From an uncultured Clostridia bacterium (GTDB lineage: Bacteria > Bacillota > Clostridia > Christensenellales > CAG-138): a stretch of DNA of 64,000 nucleotides. Positions 49,791-58,919 of the stretch are shown here, piece after piece (position 1 is the stretch's first letter; the number at the start of each line of letters is the position of its first letter). The translations under genes and the position numbers were made by a program. Under the pieces are notes generated by a model. That model had not been told where the DNA came from and did not search any database. It worked only from the letters and a program-made list of their open reading frames with translations. Location of the stretch: positions 1 to 64,000 of the forward strand of contig CAMKES010000009.1 in assembly GCA_946411635.1 (NCBI GenBank). Direction: 5' to 3'.

Positions 49791-50579
49791 TTATTCGTTC
49801 AGCAGCGCTTCGATCTCGGGAAGCGCCTGTTCGGCGCATTCTCGGCCGATGCGGATCGCCTCTTCGGCGCCGGCGGTCGAGATCATGCCCATAAACGACA
49901 CGTCCGGCTTGATGCGCACGTCGACGCGGTCGTTCCGCAGGCGGCTGATCTCCTTCTGCATGACGGCAAACGTCCGGAGAAGCGCCGAATGCGCGCCGGG
50001 CGCCTTGTCTCCGGCGACGACGAACGGCTTTTTGATCGACAGGTCGACGCCGATCACGATATCCGCGCCGTGCGCCCGGAGCACCTCGACCGGAAGCTCC
50101 TGCAGCATGCCGCCGTCGACGTACCAGTGCCCGTCGATCTTCACCGGCGTGAACACGCCGGGGATCGCCATGCTTGCACGCGCCGCCTCATAGAGCTTGC
50201 AGTGCTCGAAGATATGAAATTCCGCCGTTTCGAGATCGGCCGCGCCGATGTAGCAAGGAATCCGCGTTTCTTCGACCGTCAGGTCGTGCGACAGCGTGCG
50301 GATCAGCTCGGCGACCTTGTTGCCCGAGATCAGCCCGCCGCGCGTGACGATCGTCGGATCGATCAGGTCCTTCGGCGCAAGTGCGCAAAGGTATTTGCCG
50401 AGCACGTACAGATCGGTGCCGGCGGCGTAGATCGCGGCGCACAGCGCGCCCGCGCTGGTGCCGGAGATCATGTCGATCGGGATGTTGTGTTCGGTCAGCA
50501 CCTGCAGCACGCCGATGTGCGCCGCGCCGCGTCCGCCTCCGGACGCGAGCGCAAGGCCGACCTTTTTGTGTTCGTTCAT
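49791..50579 (-). CDS. Patatin-like phospholipase
   Basis: The start at 50579 follows AAAGGAAG. The 262-residue protein has all patatin motifs: SGGGRGAAHIGVLQ (oxyanion GGGxRG), GTSAGAL (nucleophile Ser) and YVDGGMLQ (catalytic Asp). It resembles the RssA/YchK group of intracellular acyl hydrolases. It is upstream of the GntR regulator. A palindrome overlaps its promoter at 50598-50617. Confidence 0.93.
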   Translation of the reverse strand: MNEHKKVGLALASGGGRGAAHIGVLQVLTEHNIPIDMISGTSAGALCAAIYAAGTDLYVLGKYLCALAPKDLIDPTIVTRGGLISGNKVAELIRTLSHDLTVEETRIPCYIGAADLETAEFHIFEHCKLYEAARASMAIPGVFTPVKIDGHWYVDGGMLQELPVEVLRAHGADIVIGVDLSIKKPFVVAGDKAPGAHSALLRTFAVMQKEISRLRNDRVDVRIKPDVSFMGMISTAGAEEAIRIGRECAEQALPEIEALLNE

Positions 50580-50597
50580 AGGCTTCCTTTCACCGAA

Positions 50598-50617
50598 AAT
50601 GAACAATTTTGCTCATT
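50598..50617 (-). promoter_or_regulatory. Imperfect palindrome downstream of the patatin promoter
   Basis: AATGAxCAAxxTTGxTCATT (16 of 20 positions symmetric) is placed about 12 bases past the -10 box. It is a candidate operator, possibly for the adjacent GntR protein. Confidence 0.45.
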
Positions 50618-50628
50618 CTGTTGTGTAC

Positions 50629-50657
50629 ATTATAACAAGCGCCGGAAGCGTTTGCAA
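50629..50657 (-). promoter_or_regulatory. Promoter of the patatin/GntR operon
   Basis: TTGCAA (50652-50657), a 17-bp spacer and TATAAT (50629-50634) on the minus strand. Confidence 0.78.
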
Positions 50658-50681
50658 GGGGGCAAAACGATCGGCGGAGAC

Positions 50682-50710
50682 AAAAAACGGGCGCCCCTGC
50701 GGACGCCCGG
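50682..50710 (-). terminator. Terminator of the DUF937 operon
   Basis: CGGGCG and CGCCCG arms flank a loop and T6 follows on the minus strand. Confidence 0.8.
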
Positions 50711-50721
50711 TTCGATTCGGG

Positions 50722-51537
50722 TTATTTCTTTTTCACGGTTTTTTTCTTGGCGGTCGAAGTCGAGCCGGTCTTCTTTGCGGTCGTCTTTTTCTTGGCGGTC
50801 GAGGTCGAGCCGGTCTTCTTCTTCGCGGTCTTCTTCTTGGAGGAGGACGAATCGTCGCTGCTTCCGCCGAACAGGCCGCCGAGCAGGCCGCCGAGCGCGG
50901 AGCCGGAGCTTTCCTCGTCCTTCTTTTCTTCCTTCTTGCCGCCGCCGAACAGTCCGCCGAGCCCGCCCAGAAGCCCGCCGAGCAGACCGCCGGAGCCGGA
51001 GGAGCCGCCCGCGCTGCCGAGGAGCCCGCCGAGCAGCGAAGCGCCGATGCCGCCCGCGCCGGACGAACCGCCGCCGAGGAGCCCGCCGAGGAGCCCGCCG
51101 AGCGAGGAGCCGCTGTCATCGTCGTCGTCCTTCTTGTTGCCAAGCTGCGAAAGCAGCAGCGGCGCGACCATCGTCAGGATCGTGCCGACCTTCGAGCCGG
51201 ACAGACCGCTCTTCCTCGAGAGCGCCTTGGTCGCCGCCTTCTGATCGTCGCCGAGGATGTGGCCGAGGATCTTTTTGCCGTCCTTGCTGTCCACGCCGTC
51301 GAGGAACGACGCGACGTCGATGACGTCGCCCGTCTTATGCTCGTTCAGCGCCTTGTTCAGGGACGCGGCGCCCTCCTTCGTGGAGGCGTTGTCGGACAGC
51401 TTGCCGACGAGCACGGGCAGCGCGTCGGTCAGAACCGCCGTGACCTTGCTGCCGTCGGTCTTGGTGAGCTTTGCGATCTCGTTGACGCCGTCGGTTCCGA
51501 CGAGTCCCATCAGGGAATTGATATCGATTCCTGCCAT
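50722..51537 (-). CDS. DUF937 protein with Gly-Leu repeats and a lysine-rich tail
   Basis: The 271-residue product has a DUF937 domain (about 1-130: GVNEIAKLTKTDGSKVTAVL, then ALPVLVGKLSDNASTKEGAASL). A low-complexity segment of GGLLGGLLGG repeats follows (about 140-215), with acidic and Ser/Gly patches. It ends in three repeats of SSTxKKKTAKKKTG-like sequence rich in Lys, resembling histone H1-like tails. Such a tail could bind DNA, RNA or wall polymers. It lacks a signal peptide. It begins 3 bases after the upstream membrane-protein gene. The repeat region is short and slippage-prone. Confidence 0.8.
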   Translation of the reverse strand: MAGIDINSLMGLVGTDGVNEIAKLTKTDGSKVTAVLTDALPVLVGKLSDNASTKEGAASLNKALNEHKTGDVIDVASFLDGVDSKDGKKILGHILGDDQKAATKALSRKSGLSGSKVGTILTMVAPLLLSQLGNKKDDDDDSGSSLGGLLGGLLGGGSSGAGGIGASLLGGLLGSAGGSSGSGGLLGGLLGGLGGLFGGGKKEEKKDEESSGSALGGLLGGLFGGSSDDSSSSKKKTAKKKTGSTSTAKKKTTAKKTGSTSTAKKKTVKKK

Positions 51538-51540
51538 GGC

Positions 51541-52359
51541 TTATTCTCCGTCGGTTACGGTTTCGAGCGCTTCTTCCACGTCGCTGCGCTGCTCGATCTT
51601 GATGTTCTCGTTATCGATGTCCGCGCGCTTTGCACAGAAGGCGCAGAGGGATTCGCGGCCGTTGTCGATCGCGTCCTGCACGCTGCCGGTCAGAAGATCG
51701 GAGTTGCGGATCGTCTGGCAATCGTCATACAGATGATACTTTCTGCCGTACTGCGACCAGTAAACGTCGTCCGTGATGGTCTGCATCGCGGCAGCTTTTT
51801 CTTCCTGGGAGATCGGGTTGAAGTCCCATCCGAGCAGGAACGCGATCACGAGCGCGACGGCTGCAAGGACGGTGCCGAACGTCTTGGTTTTCTTGTCGAG
51901 ATTCTTGTTCGTGAGGATCAGGATGATCAGCGGCAGGAAGCAGATGACCGCCATGATCGAGCCGAGCTGGGACAGCACGTAGAAGAGGAACTTGTTGTTG
52001 TTCTTCTTGAACGGAGCGAGTCGGTTGGACTTCTTCCAGAGGAAGCCCGCAATGATGCAGCAGGCGAGGTCGATCACGACGAAGATCGCCAGCGGGATCC
52101 ACAGCGCGATGCGGACGTCGTCATGCGTGCTGAAGAACGGCAGCTTGATCTTTTCGTTGATCAGCAGGATCGCGATCACTTCGCACGCGATCGCAACCGC
52201 CCAGAGGATGAACGCGACGATCCGCAGGGTCGTTGCTTTGCTCTTTTCTTCCGCCGTGGTCAGACTGTCAACGCGCTTCGCGGCTTTTTTCGGTTCGACC
52301 GCTTCTTCGGAGACTTTTTTCTCGACCTTGGTGATCGTTCTTTTTTTCTTTTCTTCCAT
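51541..52359 (-). CDS. Multi-pass membrane protein with a C-terminal Cys-rich domain
   Basis: The start at 52359 (MEEKKKR) follows GAGGGG; the open frame to 52449 is leader. The 272-residue product has a long Lys-rich N-terminus (about 1-45), four membrane helices (about 50-200), then a C-terminal domain containing YHLYDDCQTIRNS and ESLCAFCAKRAD. That ending is a small Cys/His motif seen at the ends of other Clostridia membrane proteins. The gene is coupled to DUF937 by a 3-base gap. Function is unknown. Confidence 0.75.
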   Translation of the reverse strand: MEEKKKRTITKVEKKVSEEAVEPKKAAKRVDSLTTAEEKSKATTLRIVAFILWAVAIACEVIAILLINEKIKLPFFSTHDDVRIALWIPLAIFVVIDLACCIIAGFLWKKSNRLAPFKKNNNKFLFYVLSQLGSIMAVICFLPLIILILTNKNLDKKTKTFGTVLAAVALVIAFLLGWDFNPISQEEKAAAMQTITDDVYWSQYGRKYHLYDDCQTIRNSDLLTGSVQDAIDNGRESLCAFCAKRADIDNENIKIEQRSDVEEALETVTDGE

Positions 52360-52420
52360 GGAAACCCCTCTCAATTCAGTTTGATTTTCGGTTCGAATGC
52401 CATACCATTCTACATTATAT

Positions 52421-52449
52421 ATTTTACGGCAAACGCGGGGCGATGTCAA
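52421..52449 (-). promoter_or_regulatory. Promoter of the membrane protein/DUF937 operon
   Basis: TTGACA (52444-52449), a 17-bp spacer and TAAAAT (52421-52426) on the minus strand. Confidence 0.75.
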
Positions 52450-52498
52450 TCTTGATTCACCTGCGTTTGCCGTGTTGTCCGCCGTGTTTACGATTCGT

Positions 52499-53248
52499 TC
52501 ATAAATGCAGGGCCGCCGAGGAGGCTATCCGTCCGTTTTCCTTCAGAACGGCCAGCCGGAAGCCGGTTTCGACCGCGCGTTTCGCGATCGTAATGCGGTC
52601 GCCCTCGCGGCACGGATCGCCGTAGCGGACCTCGATCGCGGACACGGGAAGCTCGGAACGCTCCCGCGCGGAAAACGCGTCGAGCATGGCGCGCACGTAG
52701 GCGACGTTGTTCATATGATGCGCGGAATCGATCTCCGATGAAACAACCGGCCGCGTGAGAACGGCGTCGGTTTCGGCAAAGCCGTCGCGCTCGCGCAGAA
52801 ACGGCTCCGGCACGGCGACCGTTTCGCAGAACGCGAGTCCGAAGGGAAAGCCGGAGTCGCGCGTGCGCACGGGGCGGTTCGTTTCCGCGTTCAGCACGAT
52901 CCACTCCGCGCGGCCTTCGGCAAGCAGCGTTCCCGCGCTTTCGATCCGGTACGAGCGGTACGTGCGGACGTCCTCGGGCGCGCAGCGGTTCGGCCACGTC
53001 GTCATCGTGAGCGGCGCGTTCAGCTCTGCGCGGGCGCAGATCCGGAGCCGCGTGTGCGTCACGACCCAGTAGAGACCGCGTCTGCGCATATCGTCGGCGC
53101 CGACGCCGAGCAGCGCCGCGTGTTCCGAGGCAAGGTCCTGCAGGATCGAAAACTGCTGCGACAGGCCGAGCCGGCCGGACGCGTCGCACAGGCTTGCCCC
53201 GACGATCCCTTCCCGCACAAAGACGGGAGAACCGGATGATGCAACCAT
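52499..53248 (-). CDS. Acyl-ACP thioesterase-like protein
   Basis: The start at 53248 follows GGAGG. The 249-residue protein has two hot-dog domains, the plan of bacterial FatA/TesA-like acyl-ACP thioesterases (PF01643). The second domain shows IDSAHHMNNVAYVRAM, the family Asn/His motif. These enzymes release free fatty acids from acyl-ACP and help set lipid composition in anaerobes. It follows a terminator after the M23 gene, so its promoter may lie inside the end of that gene. Confidence 0.88.
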   Translation of the reverse strand: MVASSGSPVFVREGIVGASLCDASGRLGLSQQFSILQDLASEHAALLGVGADDMRRRGLYWVVTHTRLRICARAELNAPLTMTTWPNRCAPEDVRTYRSYRIESAGTLLAEGRAEWIVLNAETNRPVRTRDSGFPFGLAFCETVAVPEPFLRERDGFAETDAVLTRPVVSSEIDSAHHMNNVAYVRAMLDAFSARERSELPVSAIEVRYGDPCREGDRITIAKRAVETGFRLAVLKENGRIASSAALHL

Positions 53249-53261
53249 TTTGACCTCCGTA

Positions 53262-53287
53262 AAAAGAGCGCGGGACTCCCGCGCTCG
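53262..53287 (-). terminator. Terminator of the 53299-54441 M23 gene
   Basis: GAGCGCGGG-ACT-CCCGCGCTC is followed by T5 on the minus strand. Confidence 0.85.
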
Positions 53288-53298
53288 GTTTGAACTGA

Positions 53299-54441
53299 TT
53301 ATTGTTCGGGCAGATAGAACATCGGATTGTACGGGATGCCGTCGATCAGAAGCTCGTAGTGCAGCGTCGCCGACGCGCCGTTTTCGGTCTCGGGAAGCGC
53401 GCCGATCGGATCGCCGGCGGACACGTGCTGCTCGAGCATCAGATCCGGCGCTTTGACCGGAGAAAGGCGCGAGATGAAGCCGTTTTCGTGCCGGATCTCG
53501 ACCGTCGGTCCGTAGCCGGGGCGTTCGCCGCAGAAGACGACCGTGCCGGATTCCGGCGCAAATACGCGCGAGCCGTTCGCGGCGGTGAAGTCCACGCCGT
53601 AGTGCATTTCGCCCTGCGCGGGGCCGAAGAACGACGAGAGCGTTCCGCGGACCGGATACCGGAACGAAAGCGACGGCGCGTCCGGACCGCGGTGTCCGAA
53701 GGTCGCGTCGGTCGTGATCGCGGCGATGCGGACCGTGCCGTTCAGCACGCGGGCGTCGACCGCCGTCAGCACCGGAACGTTCAGCGTTTCGGCGTCGGAG
53801 CTTGCCATGCCGTCGATGTACAGCGTTTCGGAAAGCGAAAGCGTCCGCGCCGCGACGCCGATGCGGCGGAAGATGCGCGAGCCCTCCGGCAGCAGCTTGG
53901 TGGTCTCTTTATGCGTTTCGTACGGCGTGACGGACACGACGGCGCGCTCGACGGTGCGGTGCACCGGAATGAGCGAGCGGTTCTTGCGGAGGCGGTTCAG
54001 GGCGACGTCGAATTCGCAGTACTCGACCGAGCCGTCCGCGGGCACGGTGGAAAGCTCCGCGTCGACCGCCGCCTTCAGAAGAACGGCGTTTTCGCCCATG
54101 TTTTCGTACGCGCATTCCTCGAGATACAGATGCACGAGCCGGTCGGCCGCCTCGCGCGAATCGACCGCGAAGATCGGCGTGCCGTTGACGAGCAGATTGA
54201 CCGCGCTGCGCGGCAGATACGGCGTCGGCGTTTCGATGATGTGAACGGGCGTCGGAACGGGCGTCGCCGCTTTGACGGCGTCCTCCTCGGGCTTCGGAAC
54301 GGGGGTGAGGATCACGCGCGGCTCCGCGGCGGAAAGCTTCGGCGCGGCGTCCCCGCGCGTTGCGGGCAGCAGCACGGCAAGCACGACGAGAACGAACGCG
54401 ACCCCGCCGAGCAGGATCCGTCCGAGCGTTTTTTCTTTCAC
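53299..54441 (-). CDS. M23 peptidase-fold protein lacking catalytic His residues
   Basis: I infer a GTG start at 54441 with AAAGGAGG 8 bases upstream; the open frame to 54531 begins in a promoter region. The 380-residue product has an N-terminal membrane helix (about 5-27), a PTPVHIIETPTP stalk, a middle domain of unknown fold and a C-terminal M23 domain. The zinc ligands are present (MHYGVD with HxxxD; TLHYE keeps the last His). The first His of HxH is Thr, and the usual YxHL position reads RLSP. The protein probably binds peptidoglycan but does not cut it. Confidence 0.82.
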   Translation of the reverse strand: MKEKTLGRILLGGVAFVLVVLAVLLPATRGDAAPKLSAAEPRVILTPVPKPEEDAVKAATPVPTPVHIIETPTPYLPRSAVNLLVNGTPIFAVDSREAADRLVHLYLEECAYENMGENAVLLKAAVDAELSTVPADGSVEYCEFDVALNRLRKNRSLIPVHRTVERAVVSVTPYETHKETTKLLPEGSRIFRRIGVAARTLSLSETLYIDGMASSDAETLNVPVLTAVDARVLNGTVRIAAITTDATFGHRGPDAPSLSFRYPVRGTLSSFFGPAQGEMHYGVDFTAANGSRVFAPESGTVVFCGERPGYGPTVEIRHENGFISRLSPVKAPDLMLEQHVSAGDPIGALPETENGASATLHYELLIDGIPYNPMFYLPEQ

Positions 54442-54552
54442 GTGCGCCGCCTCCTTTCCCGTTTTGCTGCAGTATATCACAATTCGGGCGAAAAAGGAAA
54501 CGGTTCGCGGAAACTTTTCACACTTTCGCAATCATTTCGCCGTTCGGGGGAC

Positions 54553-54581
54553 TTTCCATCGGCGAAAATATATGGTATGAT
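54553..54581 (+). promoter_or_regulatory. Promoter of the glgBCDA operon
   Basis: TTTCCA (54553-54558), a 17-bp spacer and TATGAT (54576-54581). The opposite-strand TATACT at 54471-54476 marks the M23 gene promoter. Confidence 0.55.
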
Positions 54582-54641
54582 GTATCTGTAAAAATATGGG
54601 GCGAGGGAGATCTTCCGCCGCCCGGGGACGAGGTGAAACGG

Positions 54642-56537
54642 ATGTCGCATCTGACGGACGAGGAATTGTATTATTTCAACGAGGGCACGACGAAGACCGC
54701 GTATCGCTCGCTCGGCTGCCACAAAGTCGAGCATAACGGCGAAACCGTCTGGCGGTTCGCCGTCTGGGCGCCGAACGCGCGGAGCGTTTCGGTCGTCGGC
54801 GACTGGAACTGGTGGAATACGGACGCGGACCGGATGACGCCGGTCGGCTCGACGGGCGTCTGGGAATGCCTGATCGGCATTGCGCGGGAGTATCAGCTCT
54901 ACAAATACGCGGTGCAGGGCCCGGACGGCAACGTCCAGATGAAAGCGGACCCGTACGCGCAGCGCTGCGAGGTCGCCGGCACGGCTTCCATGGTCTGGGA
55001 GGCGTCGGAGTTCCCGTGGACGGACGAGGCGTACCTTTCCCGCTGCACGAAGCGGCACAACGAGCCGATGAACATCTATGAGGTGCATCTCGGATCGTGG
55101 CGGAAGGGGCTCGGCTACCGCGAGCTCGCGCACGAGCTCATCGACTACGCGGCCGACATGGGCTATACGCACATCGAGTGCATGCCGCTGATGGCGTATC
55201 CGTTCAATCCGAGCTGGGGCTATCAGGTCACCGGCTATTACGCGCCGACGACGCGCTACGGCACGCCGGACGATTTCCGGTATTTCGTGGACTGCGCGCA
55301 CGCAAAAGGCATCGGCGTGATCATGGACTGGGTCCCCGCCCACTTCACGCGCGACAGCTACGGGCTCGCGTACTTTGACGGGACGCCGACGTACGAGCAT
55401 CCCGACTGGCGCCGCTCCGAGATGAAGCAGTGGGGCACGCTGCTGTTCGACTACGGCCGGACGCAGGTGCAGAGCTTCCTCGTTTCGAACGCGTGCTACT
55501 GGCTCAAGGAGTTTCACATCGACGGTCTTCGCGTCGACGCGGTCAGCTGCATGCTGTATCTCGATTACGGACGCAACGACGGTGAATGGCTGCCGAATCA
55601 GTACGGCGGCAAGGAAAATCTGGACGCGATCAATCTGTTTCACAAGATCGCCGCGGCGGTCAAAGAGATCCCGGGCAGCAAGATGCTGATCGCCGAGGAG
55701 AGCACGGCGTTCCCGCGCGTGACGAACAAGCACGAGGACAGCCTCGGCTTCGACTACAAGTGGAACATGGGCTGGATGAACGACATGCTCCGCTATATGT
55801 CGATGGATTCGCTGTTCCGCAAGTGGCATCACGACAAGCTGACGTTCAGCCTGATGTACGCGTTCTCCGAGCATTACATCCTCTCGTTCTCGCACGACGA
55901 GGTCGTGCACGGCAAGTATTCCATGCTGAACAAGATGCCGGGCGATTACTGGCAGAAGTTCGCGCAGCTGCGGCTGCTGTACGCGTATCAGATGTCGCAT
56001 CCGGGCAAAAAGCTCACGTTCATGGGCATGGAGTTCGGCCAGTTCATCGAGTGGCGGTTCGACGAATCGCTTGACTGGATGCTGCTGGATTATCCGAAGC
56101 ACGCCGAGATGCAGTGCTTCGTGCGCGAGATGAACAAGTTCTACCGCCGCACGCCGGCGTTCTGGCAGCGCGACGACGACTGGAACGGCTTCGACTGGAT
56201 CGCGGTGGACGACGCCGTGCATTCGATCGCGTCGTTCGTGCGCAAGGACGAAAAGGGCGATCCGATCCTGTGCGTGTTCAACTTTACGCCGGTCCCGTGG
56301 GACGATTACTGCCTCGGCAGCGAAAAGGCCGGCGTCTATGAGGAGATCTTCTCGACCGATGCGCCGTATTTCGGCGGCGGCGGGATGTCGTTCAACGAAC
56401 CCGTGAAGACCGCGGAGGAACCGTTCGATAAGTTCCGCCACCGTCTGCACGTGAAACTTCCGGCGTACGGCGCCGTATTCTTCCGGTTCACGCCGGATCC
56501 GGAACCGGAACCCGCTTCGAAAGGAGAAAAAGAATGA
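54642..56537 (+). CDS. glgB: 1,4-alpha-glucan branching enzyme
   Basis: The start at 54642 (MSHLTDEEL) follows GAGGTGA; the frame is open much further upstream. The 631-residue enzyme has an N-terminal carbohydrate-binding module (about 20-120) and a GH13 barrel. The barrel holds [12 protein letters not shown] (nucleophile Asp), LIAEEST (acid/base Glu) and SHDEVVHGK (third Asp). It creates alpha-1,6 branches in glycogen. It overlaps glgC by ATGA and heads the operon. Confidence 0.95.
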   Translation: MSHLTDEELYYFNEGTTKTAYRSLGCHKVEHNGETVWRFAVWAPNARSVSVVGDWNWWNTDADRMTPVGSTGVWECLIGIAREYQLYKYAVQGPDGNVQMKADPYAQRCEVAGTASMVWEASEFPWTDEAYLSRCTKRHNEPMNIYEVHLGSWRKGLGYRELAHELIDYAADMGYTHIECMPLMAYPFNPSWGYQVTGYYAPTTRYGTPDDFRYFVDCAHAKGIGVIMDWVPAHFTRDSYGLAYFDGTPTYEHPDWRRSEMKQWGTLLFDYGRTQVQSFLVSNACYWLKEFHIDGLRVDAVSCMLYLDYGRNDGEWLPNQYGGKENLDAINLFHKIAAAVKEIPGSKMLIAEESTAFPRVTNKHEDSLGFDYKWNMGWMNDMLRYMSMDSLFRKWHHDKLTFSLMYAFSEHYILSFSHDEVVHGKYSMLNKMPGDYWQKFAQLRLLYAYQMSHPGKKLTFMGMEFGQFIEWRFDESLDWMLLDYPKHAEMQCFVREMNKFYRRTPAFWQRDDDWNGFDWIAVDDAVHSIASFVRKDEKGDPILCVFNFTPVPWDDYCLGSEKAGVYEEIFSTDAPYFGGGGMSFNEPVKTAEEPFDKFRHRLHVKLPAYGAVFFRFTPDPEPEPASKGEKE

Positions 56538-57772
56538 AGAAAAAGATCGTCGCAATGCTGCTCGCGGGCGGACAGGGCAGCCGTCTCGGCATCCTGACGT
56601 CCGGCATGGCGAAACCCGCGGTTCCGTTCGGCGGGAAGTACCGCATCATTGACTTTCCGCTTTCAAACTGCGTGAACTCCGACATCGACACCGTCGGCGT
56701 TCTCACGCAGTACCGGCCGCTCGCGCTGAATTCGTATCTCGGCACCGGTCAGCACTGGGACCTCGACCGCTCGAACGGCGGCGTGTTCGTGCTGCCGCCG
56801 TACATGACGGAGCACGACGGGCGCTGGTATTCCGGCACCGCGAACGCGATCTGGCAGAACCGCGCGTTCGTCGATCAGTACGATCCCGATTACGTGCTGA
56901 TCCTTTCGGGCGATCACATCTATAAGATGGACTACATGAAAATGCTGCGGTTCCACGCTGCGCACGAGGCCGCGGCGACGATCGCCGTTCTGAAGGTTCC
57001 GATGGAGGAAGCGCATCGCTTCGGCATCATGAATACGGACGAAGCCGGCACGATCGTTTCGTTCGAGGAAAAGCCGAAAGTCCCGAAGAGCAACAACGCC
57101 TCGATGGGCATCTATATCTTCAACTGGAAACTTTTGCGCGAATTCATGGAGCGCGACGACGCGGATCCGGAGAGCGACAACGATTTCGGCAAGAACATCA
57201 TTCCCGCCATGCTGAACGCGGGCGAGAAGATGGTCGCCTATCCCTTCGAGGGATACTGGAAGGACGTCGGAACGATCCAGAGCCTGTGGGAGTCCAACAT
57301 GGACCTGCTCGGCGACAATCCGGTGCTCGACCTCAACGATCCGTCCTGGCGCATTTATACGAGAAACCCGGTCATGCCGCCACACTACACCGACCGCATG
57401 GCCGACGTGCAGAACAGCATCGTGACCGAGGGCTGCGTCGTGCGCGGCGCGGTGCACGATTCCGTGCTGTTCTGCGGCGCCAAGATCGAAGAGGCCGCGG
57501 ACGTAGCGCTGTCCGTCGTGTTCCCGAACGCGGAGATCGGCCCGTCCTGCACGGTCAGCAAGGCGATCGTCGGGGAAAACGCCGTGATCGGCGCGGGCTC
57601 GAAGCTCGGCGTTCCGCCGAAAGAGGGCGAGACCGTCGACAATAAGCTCACCGGCGACATCGTGCTGATCGGTAACGACGTCGTCGTGCCGGCGGGCACG
57701 GTCATTCCGCGCGGCGCGGTCGTCACGCAGGAAACGCTGGAACACTATATCAACGGAGGTGCAAACGCATGA
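56534..57772 (+). CDS. glgC: Glucose-1-phosphate adenylyltransferase, catalytic subunit
   Basis: The 412-residue protein has the nucleotide-binding [10 protein letters not shown] (about 10), [31 protein letters not shown] and a left-handed beta-helix C-terminus. It forms ADP-glucose from ATP and glucose-1-phosphate. It overlaps the glgB stop and is followed by the glgD paralogue with an ATGA overlap. The pair GlgC/GlgD is the heteromeric form characteristic of Firmicutes. Confidence 0.96.
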   Translation: MKKKIVAMLLAGGQGSRLGILTSGMAKPAVPFGGKYRIIDFPLSNCVNSDIDTVGVLTQYRPLALNSYLGTGQHWDLDRSNGGVFVLPPYMTEHDGRWYSGTANAIWQNRAFVDQYDPDYVLILSGDHIYKMDYMKMLRFHAAHEAAATIAVLKVPMEEAHRFGIMNTDEAGTIVSFEEKPKVPKSNNASMGIYIFNWKLLREFMERDDADPESDNDFGKNIIPAMLNAGEKMVAYPFEGYWKDVGTIQSLWESNMDLLGDNPVLDLNDPSWRIYTRNPVMPPHYTDRMADVQNSIVTEGCVVRGAVHDSVLFCGAKIEEAADVALSVVFPNAEIGPSCTVSKAIVGENAVIGAGSKLGVPPKEGETVDNKLTGDIVLIGNDVVVPAGTVIPRGAVVTQETLEHYINGGANA

Positions 57773-58896
57773 ATCAGGACGCATTCGGTCTGATCTTTAC
57801 GGGGGAAGCGAACCCCTATATGCGCGATCTCGTTCTGAGCCGCGCCGTCGCCGCCGTTCCGTTCGGCGGACGGTACCGCATCATCGACTTCGTGCTTTCG
57901 AATCTCGTCAACTCCGGCATCCGGAACGTCGGCCTCATCACGCAGAAGAACTATCATTCCCTGATGGACCATCTCGGCACCGGCAAGGAGTGGGATCTGA
58001 ACCGCAAGCGCGACGGTCTGTTCATGCTCCCGCCGTTCTCCACCAAGGACAATACGGGCGTATACCGCGGCGACATCGACGCGTTCCACTCCGTCATGCA
58101 GTACATCCGCCGTTCGAACCAGAAATACCTGGTGCTGTGCGGCAGCCATACCGTGTTCAACACGACGTTTGACGCGATCCTCAAACAGCACCGCGAGAGC
58201 GGCGCGGACATCACCATCATGTACAATGAGGATCCGCGCTACACGCCGGAGGAACAGAACCGCGATCTCGTCATGCTGTTCGAAGAGGACGGCAAAACGA
58301 TCCGCGAGCTCGAATGGAACCCGCGCCGCCCCGGCTCGAACTACCGTTCCTGCGAGATCACCGTCATCGACAAGGACCTGTTCGAGGACCTCGTGGAGGA
58401 CGCGTATTCGCGCGGCTGCATCGATTTCGTGCGCGAGGTCCTGCTTCCGAAGGTCCGGGAGCTCAAATACATGGGCTGGCGGTACGACGGATACGTTGCG
58501 CGGATCGATTCGATCAACACCTATTTCATGCACAGCATGGAGCTGCTCGACGCAAAGGCCGCGAAGGATCTGTACAACATGCAGCATCCGATCTACACCA
58601 AGGTCAAGGACGAGATCGGCACCAAATACGGCGAGACCGCGGTCGTGCGCAACACCGTGATGGCGGACGGCTGTCTGATCGACGGCACGGTCGAGGATTC
58701 GATCGTGTTCCGCGGCGTGACCGTGGAGCGCGGCGCCTCCGTGAAGAATTCGATCCTGATGCAGGGCGTGACCGTGCGCGCGGGCGCTTCGCTCGACCAT
58801 GTCATCCTTGACAAGAACGTGACCGTGAACGCGGGCCACACGCTGACCGGATACGAGGGCATCCCGCTCGTGTTCCGCAAGAATCTTACCGTATAA
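57769..58896 (+). CDS. glgD: GlgD, regulatory subunit of glucose-1-phosphate adenylyltransferase
   Basis: The 375-residue protein resembles GlgC but lacks the catalytic loop: the position of GGQGSRL reads GEANPYM. It keeps [23 protein letters not shown] and the beta-helix. Firmicutes GlgD is inactive alone but raises GlgC activity. It overlaps glgC as ATGA and leaves 23 bases before glgA. Confidence 0.95.
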   Translation: MNQDAFGLIFTGEANPYMRDLVLSRAVAAVPFGGRYRIIDFVLSNLVNSGIRNVGLITQKNYHSLMDHLGTGKEWDLNRKRDGLFMLPPFSTKDNTGVYRGDIDAFHSVMQYIRRSNQKYLVLCGSHTVFNTTFDAILKQHRESGADITIMYNEDPRYTPEEQNRDLVMLFEEDGKTIRELEWNPRRPGSNYRSCEITVIDKDLFEDLVEDAYSRGCIDFVREVLLPKVRELKYMGWRYDGYVARIDSINTYFMHSMELLDAKAAKDLYNMQHPIYTKVKDEIGTKYGETAVVRNTVMADGCLIDGTVEDSIVFRGVTVERGASVKNSILMQGVTVRAGASLDHVILDKNVTVNAGHTLTGYEGIPLVFRKNLTV

Positions 58897-58919
58897 CGAC
58901 CGGGAACAGGAGGATCATC

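Noticed and set aside
52385..52405. A tRNA-like T-arm sequence (ggttcgaatgcc)
   Set aside because: No acceptor stem or anticodon arm nearby; it is within the 5' leader of the 51541-52359 gene.
54477..56555. A 692-residue minus-strand open frame opposite glgB
   Set aside because: No motif, no ribosome site; glgB is certain.
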